Source: Polyangium fumosum (GTDB lineage: Bacteria; Myxococcota_A; Polyangia; Polyangiales; Polyangiaceae). From it: a stretch of DNA of 64,000 bases. The position numbers were made by a program, and so were the translations under genes. Shown in pieces: positions 1 to 8,567 of the stretch. The notes below the pieces were generated by a model, which was given only the letters and a program-made list of their open reading frames with translations, was not told the origin of the DNA and ran no database searches. The DNA lies in the NCBI RefSeq assembly GCF_005144585.1, contig NZ_SSMQ01000015.1:1-64000 (forward strand). The letters are read 5' to 3'. Position 1 is the first letter of the stretch; each line of letters begins with the position of its first letter.

Positions 1-136
1 TGTCGACCTGGCTTCTTCGTCGGCCTGTTTGAAAAACTGCGCGGAGCGCAGTTTTTCAACCCTGGGTCCAGCCCCTGGCTGGTCCGGGGTCGAGGGGGCG
101 GACAGCCCCCCGCGGGGTCCGGGGCAGCGCCCCGGC
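1..136 (-). repeat. Dispersed ~303-bp multi-hairpin repeat, copy 1 (partial)
   Basis: The window starts inside a copy of a repeat that recurs six more times. Visible here are a hairpin with arms GAAAAACTGCGC / GCGCAGTTTTTC around 30-58, a CCAGCC/GGCTGG hairpin, a G-rich/C-rich hairpin and a closing CGGGGC/GCCCCG hairpin ending near 135. The order matches the right half of the copy at 47879-48181, so it lies in the same (reverse) orientation. It sits directly downstream of the stop of the minus-strand gene at 148. No coding content is claimed. Confidence 0.85.
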
Positions 137-147
137 GCCACGGCCCC

Positions 148-801
148 TTAGGCCTTCGGCTTGCGCTGCGGCTTCGCGGGTGCGGACGCCGGCTCCGGCG
201 GTGGCGTGGGCGAGCTGCTCCTGTAGGGCAGCGTCGTCCGCAGCACCTCGCGTGGGATGTGCGGCGTCGGCACGTGTGGGCCGGACTGAATTTCCTTCTC
301 GATCGCGTTCAGCGTCTCGGATCCGAGCCTGCGTGCGGGCTCGACGCTGATGTCTGGTGACGTGTCCCGGCCGCGCCGTGACTTGCGGCTCGACGTGACC
401 TGCGTCGCCTCGCCGCTTCGCGCGACCTTCTCGGCTGCGCGGTTGATCATCGGCTCGATTGCGCGGAGGCCGATTCGTAGCGCGTTCGTCACCCGCCGCG
501 CCTCCGTCCCGCCGCGGACGACCAGACAAAGCACGGCTCGGTTTGCTGCGACGCCGACGTGGCAGTCGAGCGAGAGCGTCCCGGCGCGCGACACGAGCTC
601 TCCGTGCGCGAGCTTGACCAGCACGACCCGATCGGTCCCTGCGACGACGTCTGCGGCCGCGGAGAGCGTCTTTCGCGCCCCCTCGGGGATCTCCCGCGGC
701 CCTCCCTTCGTGACGAGATCGCCACGACGGGAGAGCACGAACGCATAGATCGCGTCCGCGTCGACCCGGACACGCTCCACGACGTCATCGAGTTGGGACA
801 T
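148..801 (-). CDS. Roadblock/LC7-like domain protein
   Basis: A 217-residue cytoplasmic protein. Residues about 1-125 have the alternating strand/helix pattern of a roadblock/LC7 (Longin-like) domain: an early DADAIYAFVLSRRGDLV segment (self-description strand), a VVLVKLAHGELVSRAG hairpin and a helix near MINRAAEKV. In myxobacteria such domains partner small Ras-like GTPases such as MglA. Residues 130-217 are a basic, Pro/Ala-rich low-complexity tail ending KPQRKPKA. The gene lies 45 bp downstream of proS on the same strand, so co-transcription is possible. The domain assignment rests on pattern reading, so an unrelated small alpha/beta fold cannot be excluded. Confidence 0.6.
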   Translation of the reverse strand: MSQLDDVVERVRVDADAIYAFVLSRRGDLVTKGGPREIPEGARKTLSAAADVVAGTDRVVLVKLAHGELVSRAGTLSLDCHVGVAANRAVLCLVVRGGTEARRVTNALRIGLRAIEPMINRAAEKVARSGEATQVTSSRKSRRGRDTSPDISVEPARRLGSETLNAIEKEIQSGPHVPTPHIPREVLRTTLPYRSSSPTPPPEPASAPAKPQRKPKA

Positions 802-846
802 GGCCCCCGAGTCTACCAGGGGCCAGCACGCCCGCGTCGGACAACC

Positions 847-2409
847 TCAGTACGACTTTGCGAACACCACCCGCTGCCGGCTCGGCTTGCCGGAGACGAT
901 GCAGCGCCCCTCTTCCTGCAGATCCTTCGCGTCGGCCACGCCGTCGATGCCCGAGAGCGGGATGCAGCGGATCGTCACCTTGAACTTGTCCTTGAGATGC
1001 GCCTCGACCTCGGGCTCGCCCGACCAGTGCGCGAGCGCGAACCCGCCGTGGATCTCGGGTTTGTCCTCGTTCTTCGCCGTGAAGAACTTCTCGAAGTCCT
1101 TCATGTCGTCGATGCGCTTCGTGTTCGCGGCGCGGTGCTGCTTCGCCTTCGCGAGCAGGCCGCTCTGGATGTCGGCGAGGATCTCGGGGATCTTCGTGAC
1201 GAGCTCGGCGCGCCCGAGCGTCGCCTTGTCCTTCGTCCCGCGATCGCGGCGCGCCACCATCACCACGTTGCCGTCGACGTCGCGCGGGCCGATCTCGATG
1301 CGGATCGGCGCGCCCTTCTTGATCCACTCCCACTGCTTGTCGCCGCCGCGGATGTCGCGCTTGTCGACCTCGACCTCGATCGGCCGCCCGCCGTAGCTCG
1401 TGCTCCGCAGCTCCGCTGCGACCGCGTCGACGTACTCCATCACCTTCGCCTTCGTGTCGTCGCCGCGCAGCACGGGCAGGATCACCACGTGTGCAGGCGC
1501 GAGCCGCGGCGGCAGGATGAGCCCGTCGTCATCCGCGTGCGTCATGAGCAGACCGCCGATGAGCCGCGTCGACACGCCCCACGACGTCGTCCACGCGTAC
1601 TCCTCCGTCTCCTTCGCCGTCTGGAACTTGATCCCGCTCGCCTTGGCGAAGTTCTGCCCCAGGAAGTGCGACGTCCCGGCCTGCAGCGCCTTGCGGTCCT
1701 GCATCATCGCCTCGATCGCGAAGGTATCGACCGCGCCCGGGAACCGCTCGCTCGCCGTCTTCGGCCCCTTGATCACGGGCATCGCCATAAACTCTTCGGC
1801 GAACGTCGTGTACACGTCGAGCATCTGCATCGTCTCGGCGCGCGCCTCCTCCTCGGTCGCGTGCGCCGTGTGCCCCTCTTGCCAGAGGAACTCCGTCGTC
1901 CGCAAAAAGAGCCGCGTCCGCAGCTCCCAGCGCACCACGTTCGCCCACTGGTTGATGAGCAGCGGCAGATCCCGGTAGCTCTGCACCCAGCTCGCGAACG
2001 CCGCGCCGATGATCGTCTCCGACGTCGGCCGCACGATGAGCGGCTCCTCGAGCTTCGCCTCGGGATCCGGCACGAGCCCGCCCTCGGGCCCGGCGACGAG
2101 GCGGTGGTGCGTCACGATCGCGCACTCCTTGGCGAACCCCTCGACGTGCTCGGCCTCTTTTTCGAGGAACGACTTCGGGATGAAGAGCGGGAAGTACGCG
2201 TTCTTGTGGCCCGTGGCCTTGAACATCCGGTCGAGCTCGCGCTGGATGTTCTCCCACAGCGCGTAGCCCCACGGCTTGATCACCATGCAGCCGCGTACCG
2301 GCGAGCTCTCGGCGAGATCGGCGGCACGCACGACCTGCTGGTACCACTCGGCGTAGTCCTCGGCGCGGGTCGGGGTGATGGCAGTCTTCGGGGCGTCATT
2401 CTTGGCCAC
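847..2409 (-). CDS. proS: Prolyl-tRNA synthetase (type 3)
   Basis: A 520-residue class II aminoacyl-tRNA synthetase that charges tRNA-Pro in the cytoplasm. The class II signatures are clear: the motif 2 region around VVRWELRTRLFLRTTEFLWQ with HTAHAT after it, the proline-pocket segment and a C-terminal anticodon-binding domain starting near APAHVVILPVLRGD. The length and the absence of the bacterial editing insertion fit the ProS type 3 (archaeal/eukaryal-like) family found in many Deltaproteobacteria. The reading frame stays open far upstream, but I chose the GTG at 2409 because a GGAGGAA Shine-Dalgarno lies just upstream and homology begins at MAKNDAPKTAITPTR. The longer version overlaps the divergent cyanophycinase gene and looks like GC-driven open frame. 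Confidence 0.95.
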   Translation of the reverse strand: MAKNDAPKTAITPTRAEDYAEWYQQVVRAADLAESSPVRGCMVIKPWGYALWENIQRELDRMFKATGHKNAYFPLFIPKSFLEKEAEHVEGFAKECAIVTHHRLVAGPEGGLVPDPEAKLEEPLIVRPTSETIIGAAFASWVQSYRDLPLLINQWANVVRWELRTRLFLRTTEFLWQEGHTAHATEEEARAETMQMLDVYTTFAEEFMAMPVIKGPKTASERFPGAVDTFAIEAMMQDRKALQAGTSHFLGQNFAKASGIKFQTAKETEEYAWTTSWGVSTRLIGGLLMTHADDDGLILPPRLAPAHVVILPVLRGDDTKAKVMEYVDAVAAELRSTSYGGRPIEVEVDKRDIRGGDKQWEWIKKGAPIRIEIGPRDVDGNVVMVARRDRGTKDKATLGRAELVTKIPEILADIQSGLLAKAKQHRAANTKRIDDMKDFEKFFTAKNEDKPEIHGGFALAHWSGEPEVEAHLKDKFKVTIRCIPLSGIDGVADAKDLQEEGRCIVSGKPSRQRVVFAKSY

Positions 2410-2526
2410 AGCGCGTTCCTCCGCGGCCGCCTCTATCACTTTTCCGGCGAGAGGGCGAACAAGCGAACACGCGCCGCCCCCAAACCCCTCTCCGAAAAAC
2501 GGGAACCGTGATAACCGTGGCGCGCC

Positions 2527-3402
2527 TTGGCCCACGACAAGCCCGAAGCGAGCGCGCCTGACGCGCACGGAAAAGACGGCCATCTCCAGCGCGGACCCCT
2601 CATCGCCATCGGCGGCGCGGAGGACAAAGTCGGCGCGCGGAATGTCCTGCGTGAAGTCGTCCGTCACGCCGGCGGCCCGAAACAAGCCCGGATCGCCGTC
2701 TTCCCCACGGCCTCCAGCATCCCCACCGAGCTCGCGGGGACGTACGAGGCGATCTTCCGCGAACTCGGCGCCGACGTGCACGTCGTGCGCATCGAGTCGC
2801 GCAGTGACGGCGAGGATCCGCGGATCCTCGCCCTCGTCAAAGAGATGACCGCGGTCTTCTTCACGGGCGGCGATCAAGGGCGCATCGTGACGATGCTCGG
2901 CGGCACCGAGCTCGCTCGCACGATCCGCCGCGCGCACCGGAGCGGCTGCGTGGTCGCCGGCACGTCGGCGGGCGCGAGCGTCCTCTGCGACCACATGATC
3001 GCGCAGGGCAAGAAGGGCTACGCGCCGCGCCGCGAGCTCGTCATGCTCGCGCCGGGCCTCGGCCTCACGCGCAAGCTCGTCATCGACCAGCACTTCGCGC
3101 AGCGCCACCGCATCGGCCGGCTCTTCTCCGCGGTCGCGATGAACCCCTTCCTGATCGGCGTCGGCATCGACGAGGACACGGCGATCGTCCTGCGCTCCGA
3201 CAAGAAGATGGACGTCATCGGCCGTGGCACGGTCACGATCATCGACGGCTCCAAGATCCAGCACACCGACATCCACGAGGTCCCGCGAAACTCGTCCGCG
3301 GCGCTGCTCGGGTTGTCTGTCCACGTCCTCACGCAGGGTTGCGGCTACGACATCGATGGCCGTCAGCCCTCGTGGCCATCCCGCAGCAAGGAGGCAACGT
3401 GA
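2527..3402 (+). CDS. cphB: Cyanophycinase
   Basis: A 291-residue serine peptidase of family S51 that cuts cyanophycin (multi-L-arginyl-poly-L-aspartate) into beta-Asp-Arg dipeptides. The nucleophile elbow GTSAGAS lies at about residues 145-151. The upstream FFTGGDQGR segment and the N-terminal IAIGGAEDK are typical of the family, and the length is normal. The chosen start is TTG at 2527, the first initiator that keeps the family N-terminus; a 20-residue acidic/polar lead precedes the domain. The stop TGA overlaps the GTG of cphA by 4 nt, so translation is coupled. It is the first gene of a cphB-cphA-isoaspartyl-peptidase operon that builds and breaks down the same nitrogen polymer. Confidence 0.93.
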   Translation: MAHDKPEASAPDAHGKDGHLQRGPLIAIGGAEDKVGARNVLREVVRHAGGPKQARIAVFPTASSIPTELAGTYEAIFRELGADVHVVRIESRSDGEDPRILALVKEMTAVFFTGGDQGRIVTMLGGTELARTIRRAHRSGCVVAGTSAGASVLCDHMIAQGKKGYAPRRELVMLAPGLGLTRKLVIDQHFAQRHRIGRLFSAVAMNPFLIGVGIDEDTAIVLRSDKKMDVIGRGTVTIIDGSKIQHTDIHEVPRNSSAALLGLSVHVLTQGCGYDIDGRQPSWPSRSKEAT

Positions 3403-6068
3403 AACTGCTCGAAACACGCGTCTACCGCGGCCCCAACCTCTACGGCTATCGCCCCGTCATTCGCCTGACCCTCGACCTCGAGGAGCTCGAGCAGTACCCG
3501 AGCAACAAGATCCCCGGCTTCGTGGATCGGCTGCTCGCCGACGTCCCCACGCTGCACGAGCACGGCTGCTCCTACGGCGAGCCCGGCGGCTTCATCCGCA
3601 GGCTGCAGGACGGCACGTGGTTCGGGCACATCACCGAGCACATCGCGCTCGAGCTCCAGTGCCTCGCGGGCACGCCCGTCACGTACGGCAAGACGCGCAC
3701 CGCGCACCGCGAGGGCGTCTACCACGTCGTCTACAGTTTTGAGGAGGAGTCGGTCGGGCGAAAGGCCGGCGAGCTCGCGCTCCGTTACTTGCAAGGGCTC
3801 TTGCCCGCGCACTTCCCCGATCACCTCCCGGCGCTCGCCGACCTGAACGCCGAGATCGAGAACCTCGCGCGGCTCGCGGAGCGCATGGCGCTTGGCCCGT
3901 CGACGCGCAGCCTCGTCGACGAGGCGAAGCGCCGCGGCATCCCGACGATGCGCCTCAACAAGCACAGCCTCGTGCAGTTCGGCTGGGGCACGCACCAGAA
4001 GCGCATCCAGGCCACGGTCACGAGCGAGACGCGGCACATCGCCGTGGAGATCGCGCAGGACAAGGAGCTCACGAACTCGCTGCTCGAACGCGCGGGCCTG
4101 CCCGCGCCGCAGCAGGAGCGCGTCTACTCCGAAGACGAAGCCGTCGAGGCGGCCGAGCGCATCGGCTACCCCGTCGTCGTCAAGCCCATGGATCTCTCGC
4201 ACGGCCGCGGCGTCGCGTTGAACCTCACGACGCCCGAGGCCGTACGCGACGCGTACGCCAAGGCGTACGACCTTTCGAGCTACGTCCTCGTCGAGACCTT
4301 CCAGCCCGGCAAGGATCACCGCGTGCTCGTGGTGAACGGCGAGGTCGTCGCCGTCTCCGAGCGCGTGCCGGGCCATGTCGTCGGCGACGGCAAGAGCACG
4401 ATCAAGGAGCTCGTCGACGTCGTGAACACCGACCCGCGCCGCGGCGTCGGCCACGAAAAAGTCCTCACGCGGATCGAGATCGACGATCAGGCCAATCGCC
4501 TCATGGGCCTGGCCGGCGTCACGCTGGAGACCGTGCTCCCCGCGGGCCAGGTTTTCGCGCTGCGCTCGACGGGCAACCTCTCCACGGGCGGCACCGCGAT
4601 CGATCGCACCGACGTGATCCATCCGGACAACATCGACATCAGCGTGCGCGCCGCGAAGGTCGTGGGCCTCGACGTCGCGGGCATCGATCTCATCTGCCCG
4701 GACATCTCGAAGAGCGTGCGCGAGCACGGCGGCGTCATCGTCGAGATCAACGCCGCGCCCGGCTTCCGCATGCACGTCTCGCCGACCGTGGGCACGCCGC
4801 GCAACGTCGCTTCGCCCGTGCTCGAGATGCTCTTCCCGAATGGCGCGCCTGCGCGCATCCCGCTCGCGGCGATCACGGGCACGAACGGCAAGACCACGAC
4901 GAGCCGCATGGTCGCGCACATCCTCAAGATGAGCGGCAAGCGCACGGGCCTCACCACGACGGACGGCATCTACATCGACGGCGAGCGCATCCTGAAGGGC
5001 GACATGACGGGCCCGTGGAGCGCGCGCGTCGTGCTCACGGATCCGACCGTGGAGGCCGCGGTCCTGGAGACGGCGCGCGGCGGCGTTCTTCGCGAAGGGC
5101 TCGGCTGGGATCGCTGCGACGTCGGCGCGGTGCTCAACGTCTCGGCCGATCACCTCGGCCTCGCGGGCATCGACACGGTCGAGGACCTCGCCTTCGTGAA
5201 GCGGCTCGTCGTGGAGGTCGTGCGCGACGGCGGCACGAGCGTGCTCAACGCGGACGACGAGCTCGTGCGCGAGATGGCGGACAAGGCAGGCGGCCGCGTC
5301 ATGTGGTTCTCGCGCTCGCCTTCGAACGAGACCGTCCGCAAGCATGTGCGCGCGGGTGGCCGCGCAGCGGTGCTCGAACAAGGCGTCAACGGCGACATGA
5401 TCACGATCTACGACGGCGACCGGCACGTCCCGGTCACGTGGACACACCTCGTCCCGGCCACGTTCGAGGGCAAGGCGAAGTTCAACGTCGAGAACGCGCT
5501 CGCGGCGGCGGCCATCGCCTTCTCGATGGGCATCTCGCTCGAGCACATCCGCCAGGGTTTGCGCACCTTCACGACCTCGTTCTTCCAGGCGCCCGGCCGC
5601 TGCAACGTCTTCGACGAGCACCCGTTCCGCGTGATCGTCGACTACGGCCACAACGCGGCGGCGATGTCGAAGATGGCCGAGCTCGTCCTCGGCCTGCGCC
5701 GCGAGCGCTCGATCGGCGTGCTCATGGCCGCGGGCGATCGACGTGACGACGACATCCGCGCGATCGGCCGCGAAGCGGCGCGCGCGTTCGACGTGGTCAT
5801 CGCGAAGGAGGACGCGTCGCGCAGGGGCCGCAAGCCCGGCGAGATCGCGTCGCTGCTCGCGGAGGGCGCGCGCGAGGCGGGCAAGAGCGAGGAGCAGATC
5901 CTGAAGAAGCTCGACGAGAAGGAGGCCGTGGACACGGCGCTCTCGATGGCGCGGCCCGGCGACCTCGTGGTGGTGTTCGCGGACGACGTCACGGCCTGCT
6001 GGAAGCAGGTCATTTACTGGGGCAAGGAGCGCACGTCGCACCTGCCTGCCCTGCCGGACGAGGCCTGA
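3399..6068 (+). CDS. cphA: Cyanophycin synthetase
   Basis: An 889-residue ATP-dependent enzyme that elongates a polyaspartate backbone and adds arginine through isopeptide bonds. Domain order matches CphA: an N-terminal domain (YRGPNLYGYRPVIRL), an ATP-grasp domain at about 220-480 (for example VVVKPMDLSHGRGV and IVEINAAPGFRMH), then a Mur-ligase-like domain with the P-loop GTNGKTTT at about 493-500 and a C-terminal lobe with DYGHNAAAM. The start is GTG 3399, preceded by AAGGAGG at 3388-3394; the frame is open 60 nt upstream, but those codons overlap cphB and lack a ribosome site. The gene overlaps the cphB stop and is followed after 2 nt by the peptidase gene. A very long antisense ORF runs along almost its whole length and is a GC artefact. 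Confidence 0.96.
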   Translation: MKLLETRVYRGPNLYGYRPVIRLTLDLEELEQYPSNKIPGFVDRLLADVPTLHEHGCSYGEPGGFIRRLQDGTWFGHITEHIALELQCLAGTPVTYGKTRTAHREGVYHVVYSFEEESVGRKAGELALRYLQGLLPAHFPDHLPALADLNAEIENLARLAERMALGPSTRSLVDEAKRRGIPTMRLNKHSLVQFGWGTHQKRIQATVTSETRHIAVEIAQDKELTNSLLERAGLPAPQQERVYSEDEAVEAAERIGYPVVVKPMDLSHGRGVALNLTTPEAVRDAYAKAYDLSSYVLVETFQPGKDHRVLVVNGEVVAVSERVPGHVVGDGKSTIKELVDVVNTDPRRGVGHEKVLTRIEIDDQANRLMGLAGVTLETVLPAGQVFALRSTGNLSTGGTAIDRTDVIHPDNIDISVRAAKVVGLDVAGIDLICPDISKSVREHGGVIVEINAAPGFRMHVSPTVGTPRNVASPVLEMLFPNGAPARIPLAAITGTNGKTTTSRMVAHILKMSGKRTGLTTTDGIYIDGERILKGDMTGPWSARVVLTDPTVEAAVLETARGGVLREGLGWDRCDVGAVLNVSADHLGLAGIDTVEDLAFVKRLVVEVVRDGGTSVLNADDELVREMADKAGGRVMWFSRSPSNETVRKHVRAGGRAAVLEQGVNGDMITIYDGDRHVPVTWTHLVPATFEGKAKFNVENALAAAAIAFSMGISLEHIRQGLRTFTTSFFQAPGRCNVFDEHPFRVIVDYGHNAAAMSKMAELVLGLRRERSIGVLMAAGDRRDDDIRAIGREAARAFDVVIAKEDASRRGRKPGEIASLLAEGAREAGKSEEQILKKLDEKEAVDTALSMARPGDLVVVFADDVTACWKQVIYWGKERTSHLPALPDEA

Positions 6069-6070
6069 AC

Positions 6071-6964
6071 GTGAAATACGCCATTCTGACGCACGGAGGC
6101 GCGGCCTCGCCGCACGTCCATTCGGACGGCTGCGTGAAGGCCGCGGAGTCGGCGCGTTCGGTGCTGGAGCGCGGCGGCGACGCGCTCGAAGCGGCGCTCG
6201 CGGCGACGGTGATGCTGGAGGACGACCCGCGCTTCAATGCGGGGACGGGCTCGAACCTGCGCTTCGATGGGAAAACCATCGAAATGGACGCGTCCGTGAT
6301 GACGAGCGACGCGAGGTTTGGCGCGGTCGCCTGCATTCAGCGGGTGAAGAACCCGATCCTCGTGGCGGCGAAGGTGATGGAGACGCCGCATTTGCTGGTC
6401 GTGGGGGACGGCGCCACGCAATTCGCGCGGGCGCATCGATTCCCGGAGTACGATCCGCTCACGGAGAAGGCGCAGGCCAAGCACGCGCGGGCGATGGCGG
6501 AGCTCCGGGGCCAAGGCGACGGCGATTATGCGGCGGACGCGGCGCCGTGGCTCACGATCGATTGGAAGTCGCTCTGGAACTTCGGCGGCGAGGCGCCCTT
6601 CCAGGACACGGTGGGCGCGGTCGTGCGAGACAGCCAGGGAAGGTTCGCGGCGACGGCGTCGACGGGCGGGACGGTGTACATGCTGAAGGGCCGCGTGGGC
6701 GACTCGCCGCTCATGGGCTGCGGCGTGTACGCGGGCCCGGCGGGCGCAGTGGCGGCGACGGGCGTGGGCGAGGAGATCGTGCGGCGATTCCTCTCGAAGA
6801 CGGTCTACGACTGGCTCGAAGAAGGCATTCCTGCGGCGCGCGCGGCGCAACGGGGGATTGCGAAGTTCCCCGAGATCGTGGACGTGGGCTTGCTCGTGGC
6901 CTCACGCGACGGGCAGGCGATTGCTTCCAATCGCAACATGGCGAGCGCGCTGCTCGTGGGATAG
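6071..6964 (+). CDS. Isoaspartyl peptidase / L-asparaginase (Ntn-hydrolase)
   Basis: A 297-residue plant-type asparaginase/isoaspartyl dipeptidase. It is expected to self-cleave ahead of a threonine nucleophile: the DTVGAVV motif near residue 180 supplies the Thr, and the STGG and GCGVYAG segments that shape the pocket are present. The N-terminal THGGA loop and the FNAGTGSNLRFDG segment are also typical. The substrate inferred from context is beta-Asp-Arg released by cyanophycinase, yielding aspartate and arginine. It starts at GTG 6071, 2 nt after the cphA stop, as the last gene of the operon. The product gives a closed cycle of storage and recovery within one transcript. The exact substrate is inferred, not seen. 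Confidence 0.9.
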   Translation: MKYAILTHGGAASPHVHSDGCVKAAESARSVLERGGDALEAALAATVMLEDDPRFNAGTGSNLRFDGKTIEMDASVMTSDARFGAVACIQRVKNPILVAAKVMETPHLLVVGDGATQFARAHRFPEYDPLTEKAQAKHARAMAELRGQGDGDYAADAAPWLTIDWKSLWNFGGEAPFQDTVGAVVRDSQGRFAATASTGGTVYMLKGRVGDSPLMGCGVYAGPAGAVAATGVGEEIVRRFLSKTVYDWLEEGIPAARAAQRGIAKFPEIVDVGLLVASRDGQAIASNRNMASALLVG

Positions 6965-7125
6965 GCCGGCGCCGCCCCGGACCCCCACGGGGCCCGGCGC
7001 GGCGAGGGTCGGCGAAGGGATCCGAGCCCGGACAGACAAGGTCCGAGCAGTTCGTGTTTTGTCTTGCCGGACCCGTTCGTCCTCCTGCTAGATAGGCCAC
7101 AGCTCATCGCAGGAGGGGTTTCCAG

Positions 7126-7899
7126 ATGAGACGAGGGGATCTTCTCGTCGCGGCGCTCGTCGTCGCGGCGCCGGGCGTCGTGTTGCCTGGGTGCTTGGGG
7201 TCGTTCGGGGAGGACAAAGGGCAGGGTCGCATTTGCGCGTCGCCAGCGGAAGGCGGCGAGTTTTGCGTCTCGTCGCGTGAGGGGCCCGCGAGCGCGTGGA
7301 GCCAAGCGGCGGCGCGCGGGTCGCTCCCTCTTCAGATGTGGGCCGAGCGGCCGGAGGGGATGACACTCGACGCGCTGGTGGCGAGCCCTGGCGATATGGA
7401 GCGGTGGATCGGGGATATCGATCGCTCTCTTGGGTATGTGCGCGATGAGCGGCGGAGCGCAGAGTCCTACAAGGCGAGCATGGATGGCCGGCTCCGGAAC
7501 TTGCTTGGATCGGCCCGTATCCAGCAAACGGAGCGGCTGGAACAAGCGCCTATCGACGCCGTGGGAGGCTTCGAGGCGGCGCTCGTGGCGAAGGCGAACA
7601 GCGAAAAGGACCCGCTCGTCGCGGAGATCGCCGCGGAGAAGCTGGCCATGGGCGCCGTGCAGGGGGTCCTCGACAAGGTGACGCTCGATGTCGGGCCGCT
7701 CGCGGCGGACTATGCGGATCTCGTGGCGGACTTCGGGGCGTATCGGGAGACGGAGTCCGGGGAGGTGGATACGTATACAAAGCTCGCGGGAAGGCGTCGA
7801 TGGCGACCGCGACTGAGCTCGACCCGATCGAGGCGAGCATCCTTCAAGTGGCGCACGATGCAAGCGCGACGCCCCAAGAGATGGTGCTGCGGGCGATGA
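7126..7899 (+). CDS. Putative lipoprotein, N-terminal part (apparent frameshift)
   Basis: A 257-residue ORF with a lipoprotein signal: basic MRR start, hydrophobic stretch and lipobox LPGC with Cys23. A strong AGGAGG precedes the ATG. The middle is helical and charged. From about residue 224 the sequence turns into Arg/Trp/Ser-rich text (RRRWRPRLSSTR...), typical of an out-of-frame read. At 7785-7793 the DNA reads CGCGGGAAG; one more G would fuse this frame to the next ORF, giving ...TKLAGKAS-MATATEL. The likely intact product is a single lipoprotein of about 480 residues covering 7126-8567. Either a base is missing (sequencing error or true mutation) or a -1 shift occurs on the G run. Function unknown; it heads the toxin-like operon. 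Confidence 0.7.
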   Translation: MRRGDLLVAALVVAAPGVVLPGCLGSFGEDKGQGRICASPAEGGEFCVSSREGPASAWSQAAARGSLPLQMWAERPEGMTLDALVASPGDMERWIGDIDRSLGYVRDERRSAESYKASMDGRLRNLLGSARIQQTERLEQAPIDAVGGFEAALVAKANSEKDPLVAEIAAEKLAMGAVQGVLDKVTLDVGPLAADYADLVADFGAYRETESGEVDTYTKLAGRRRWRPRLSSTRSRRASFKWRTMQARRPKRWCCGR

Positions 7900-8567
7900 A
7901 GCTCTCGGCGAAGATCACCCAATTCGAGATCACGTCGCAAGAGGCGCTCGCTCCGCACGCGGATTTCATGACGACGCATGGCACGGCCAATCCAGACATG
8001 GCCTCCAGCGCGCAGCGATCGATCCACGCGATGCTTGGGTATGTCGATCGGCGTATTGCCCGGAGCGACCGGGCGGCGATGTCGCTTCTCTTCGGAATCA
8101 CGATGCGAAGGCAAGCGCTGTCATTGCTCGACGAGAGCCAAGACGTGCGGGCGCAGGTCGCGGAAGCGAAGATCGCGAAGGCGGAGGCGACGTTCCAGGA
8201 GAGCGCGGAGGCGCAGGTGCTCGCGTTCGAGAAGGTGACGCCTCAAAATGGGAACCTCTCGCTCCCGTATCTCGCGAAGCGGTACGACGACGTCACGGCC
8301 TTCTTGCAGATGCGCCCGCTCTGCGAGTTGCCTTCGTCGTCCTGGCGCGAGGCCGGCTGCGCGGCGATGCGCCCGCATTTCAAGGCGGCGGCGACGTACC
8401 GCGCGACGACGTTGCCGGGGCTCGTGCAGACCGGGCTTTCGACGATGAAGGCGCAAGGGGTAGGAGGCGCGCTCCTCGATGCGGCGGCGGCGAAGCTCGC
8501 GGCGGGGGATGTGAAGGGGGCTGCCGTTTTGCACGATGCCGCATTGCGTGGCGCGGAGGGGACATGA
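7800..8567 (+). CDS. C-terminal part of the frameshifted lipoprotein
   Basis: A 255-residue ORF beginning at ATG 7800, inside the 3' end of the preceding ORF. It has no signal peptide and no Shine-Dalgarno of its own, and joins the preceding frame exactly if one base is restored near 7790. It is predicted largely helical with Ala/Glu-rich stretches (AQVAEAKIAKAEATFQESAEAQVLAFEKV) and four Cys residues. No known family is recognised. Its last codon overlaps the ATG of the next gene (ATGA at 8564-8567), so it is translationally coupled to the secreted toxin-like protein. As a separate protein it would be cytoplasmic; as part of the fused lipoprotein it would be periplasmic or surface-exposed. 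Confidence 0.65.
   Translation: MATATELDPIEASILQVAHDASATPQEMVLRAMKLSAKITQFEITSQEALAPHADFMTTHGTANPDMASSAQRSIHAMLGYVDRRIARSDRAAMSLLFGITMRRQALSLLDESQDVRAQVAEAKIAKAEATFQESAEAQVLAFEKVTPQNGNLSLPYLAKRYDDVTAFLQMRPLCELPSSSWREAGCAAMRPHFKAAATYRATTLPGLVQTGLSTMKAQGVGGALLDAAAAKLAAGDVKGAAVLHDAALRGAEGT

Noticed and set aside
2410-3417. N-terminal extension of proS through the cyanophycinase gene
   Set aside because: The extension is antisense to cphB, lacks a ribosome site, and the homologous part starts at GTG 2409 with GGAGGAA upstream.
3363-6041. An 892-residue open frame antisense to cphA
   Set aside because: In very GC-rich DNA the antisense frame of a real gene is often open. It has no domain, is rich in Arg/Asp/His shadow residues, and lies entirely over a clear cyanophycin synthetase.
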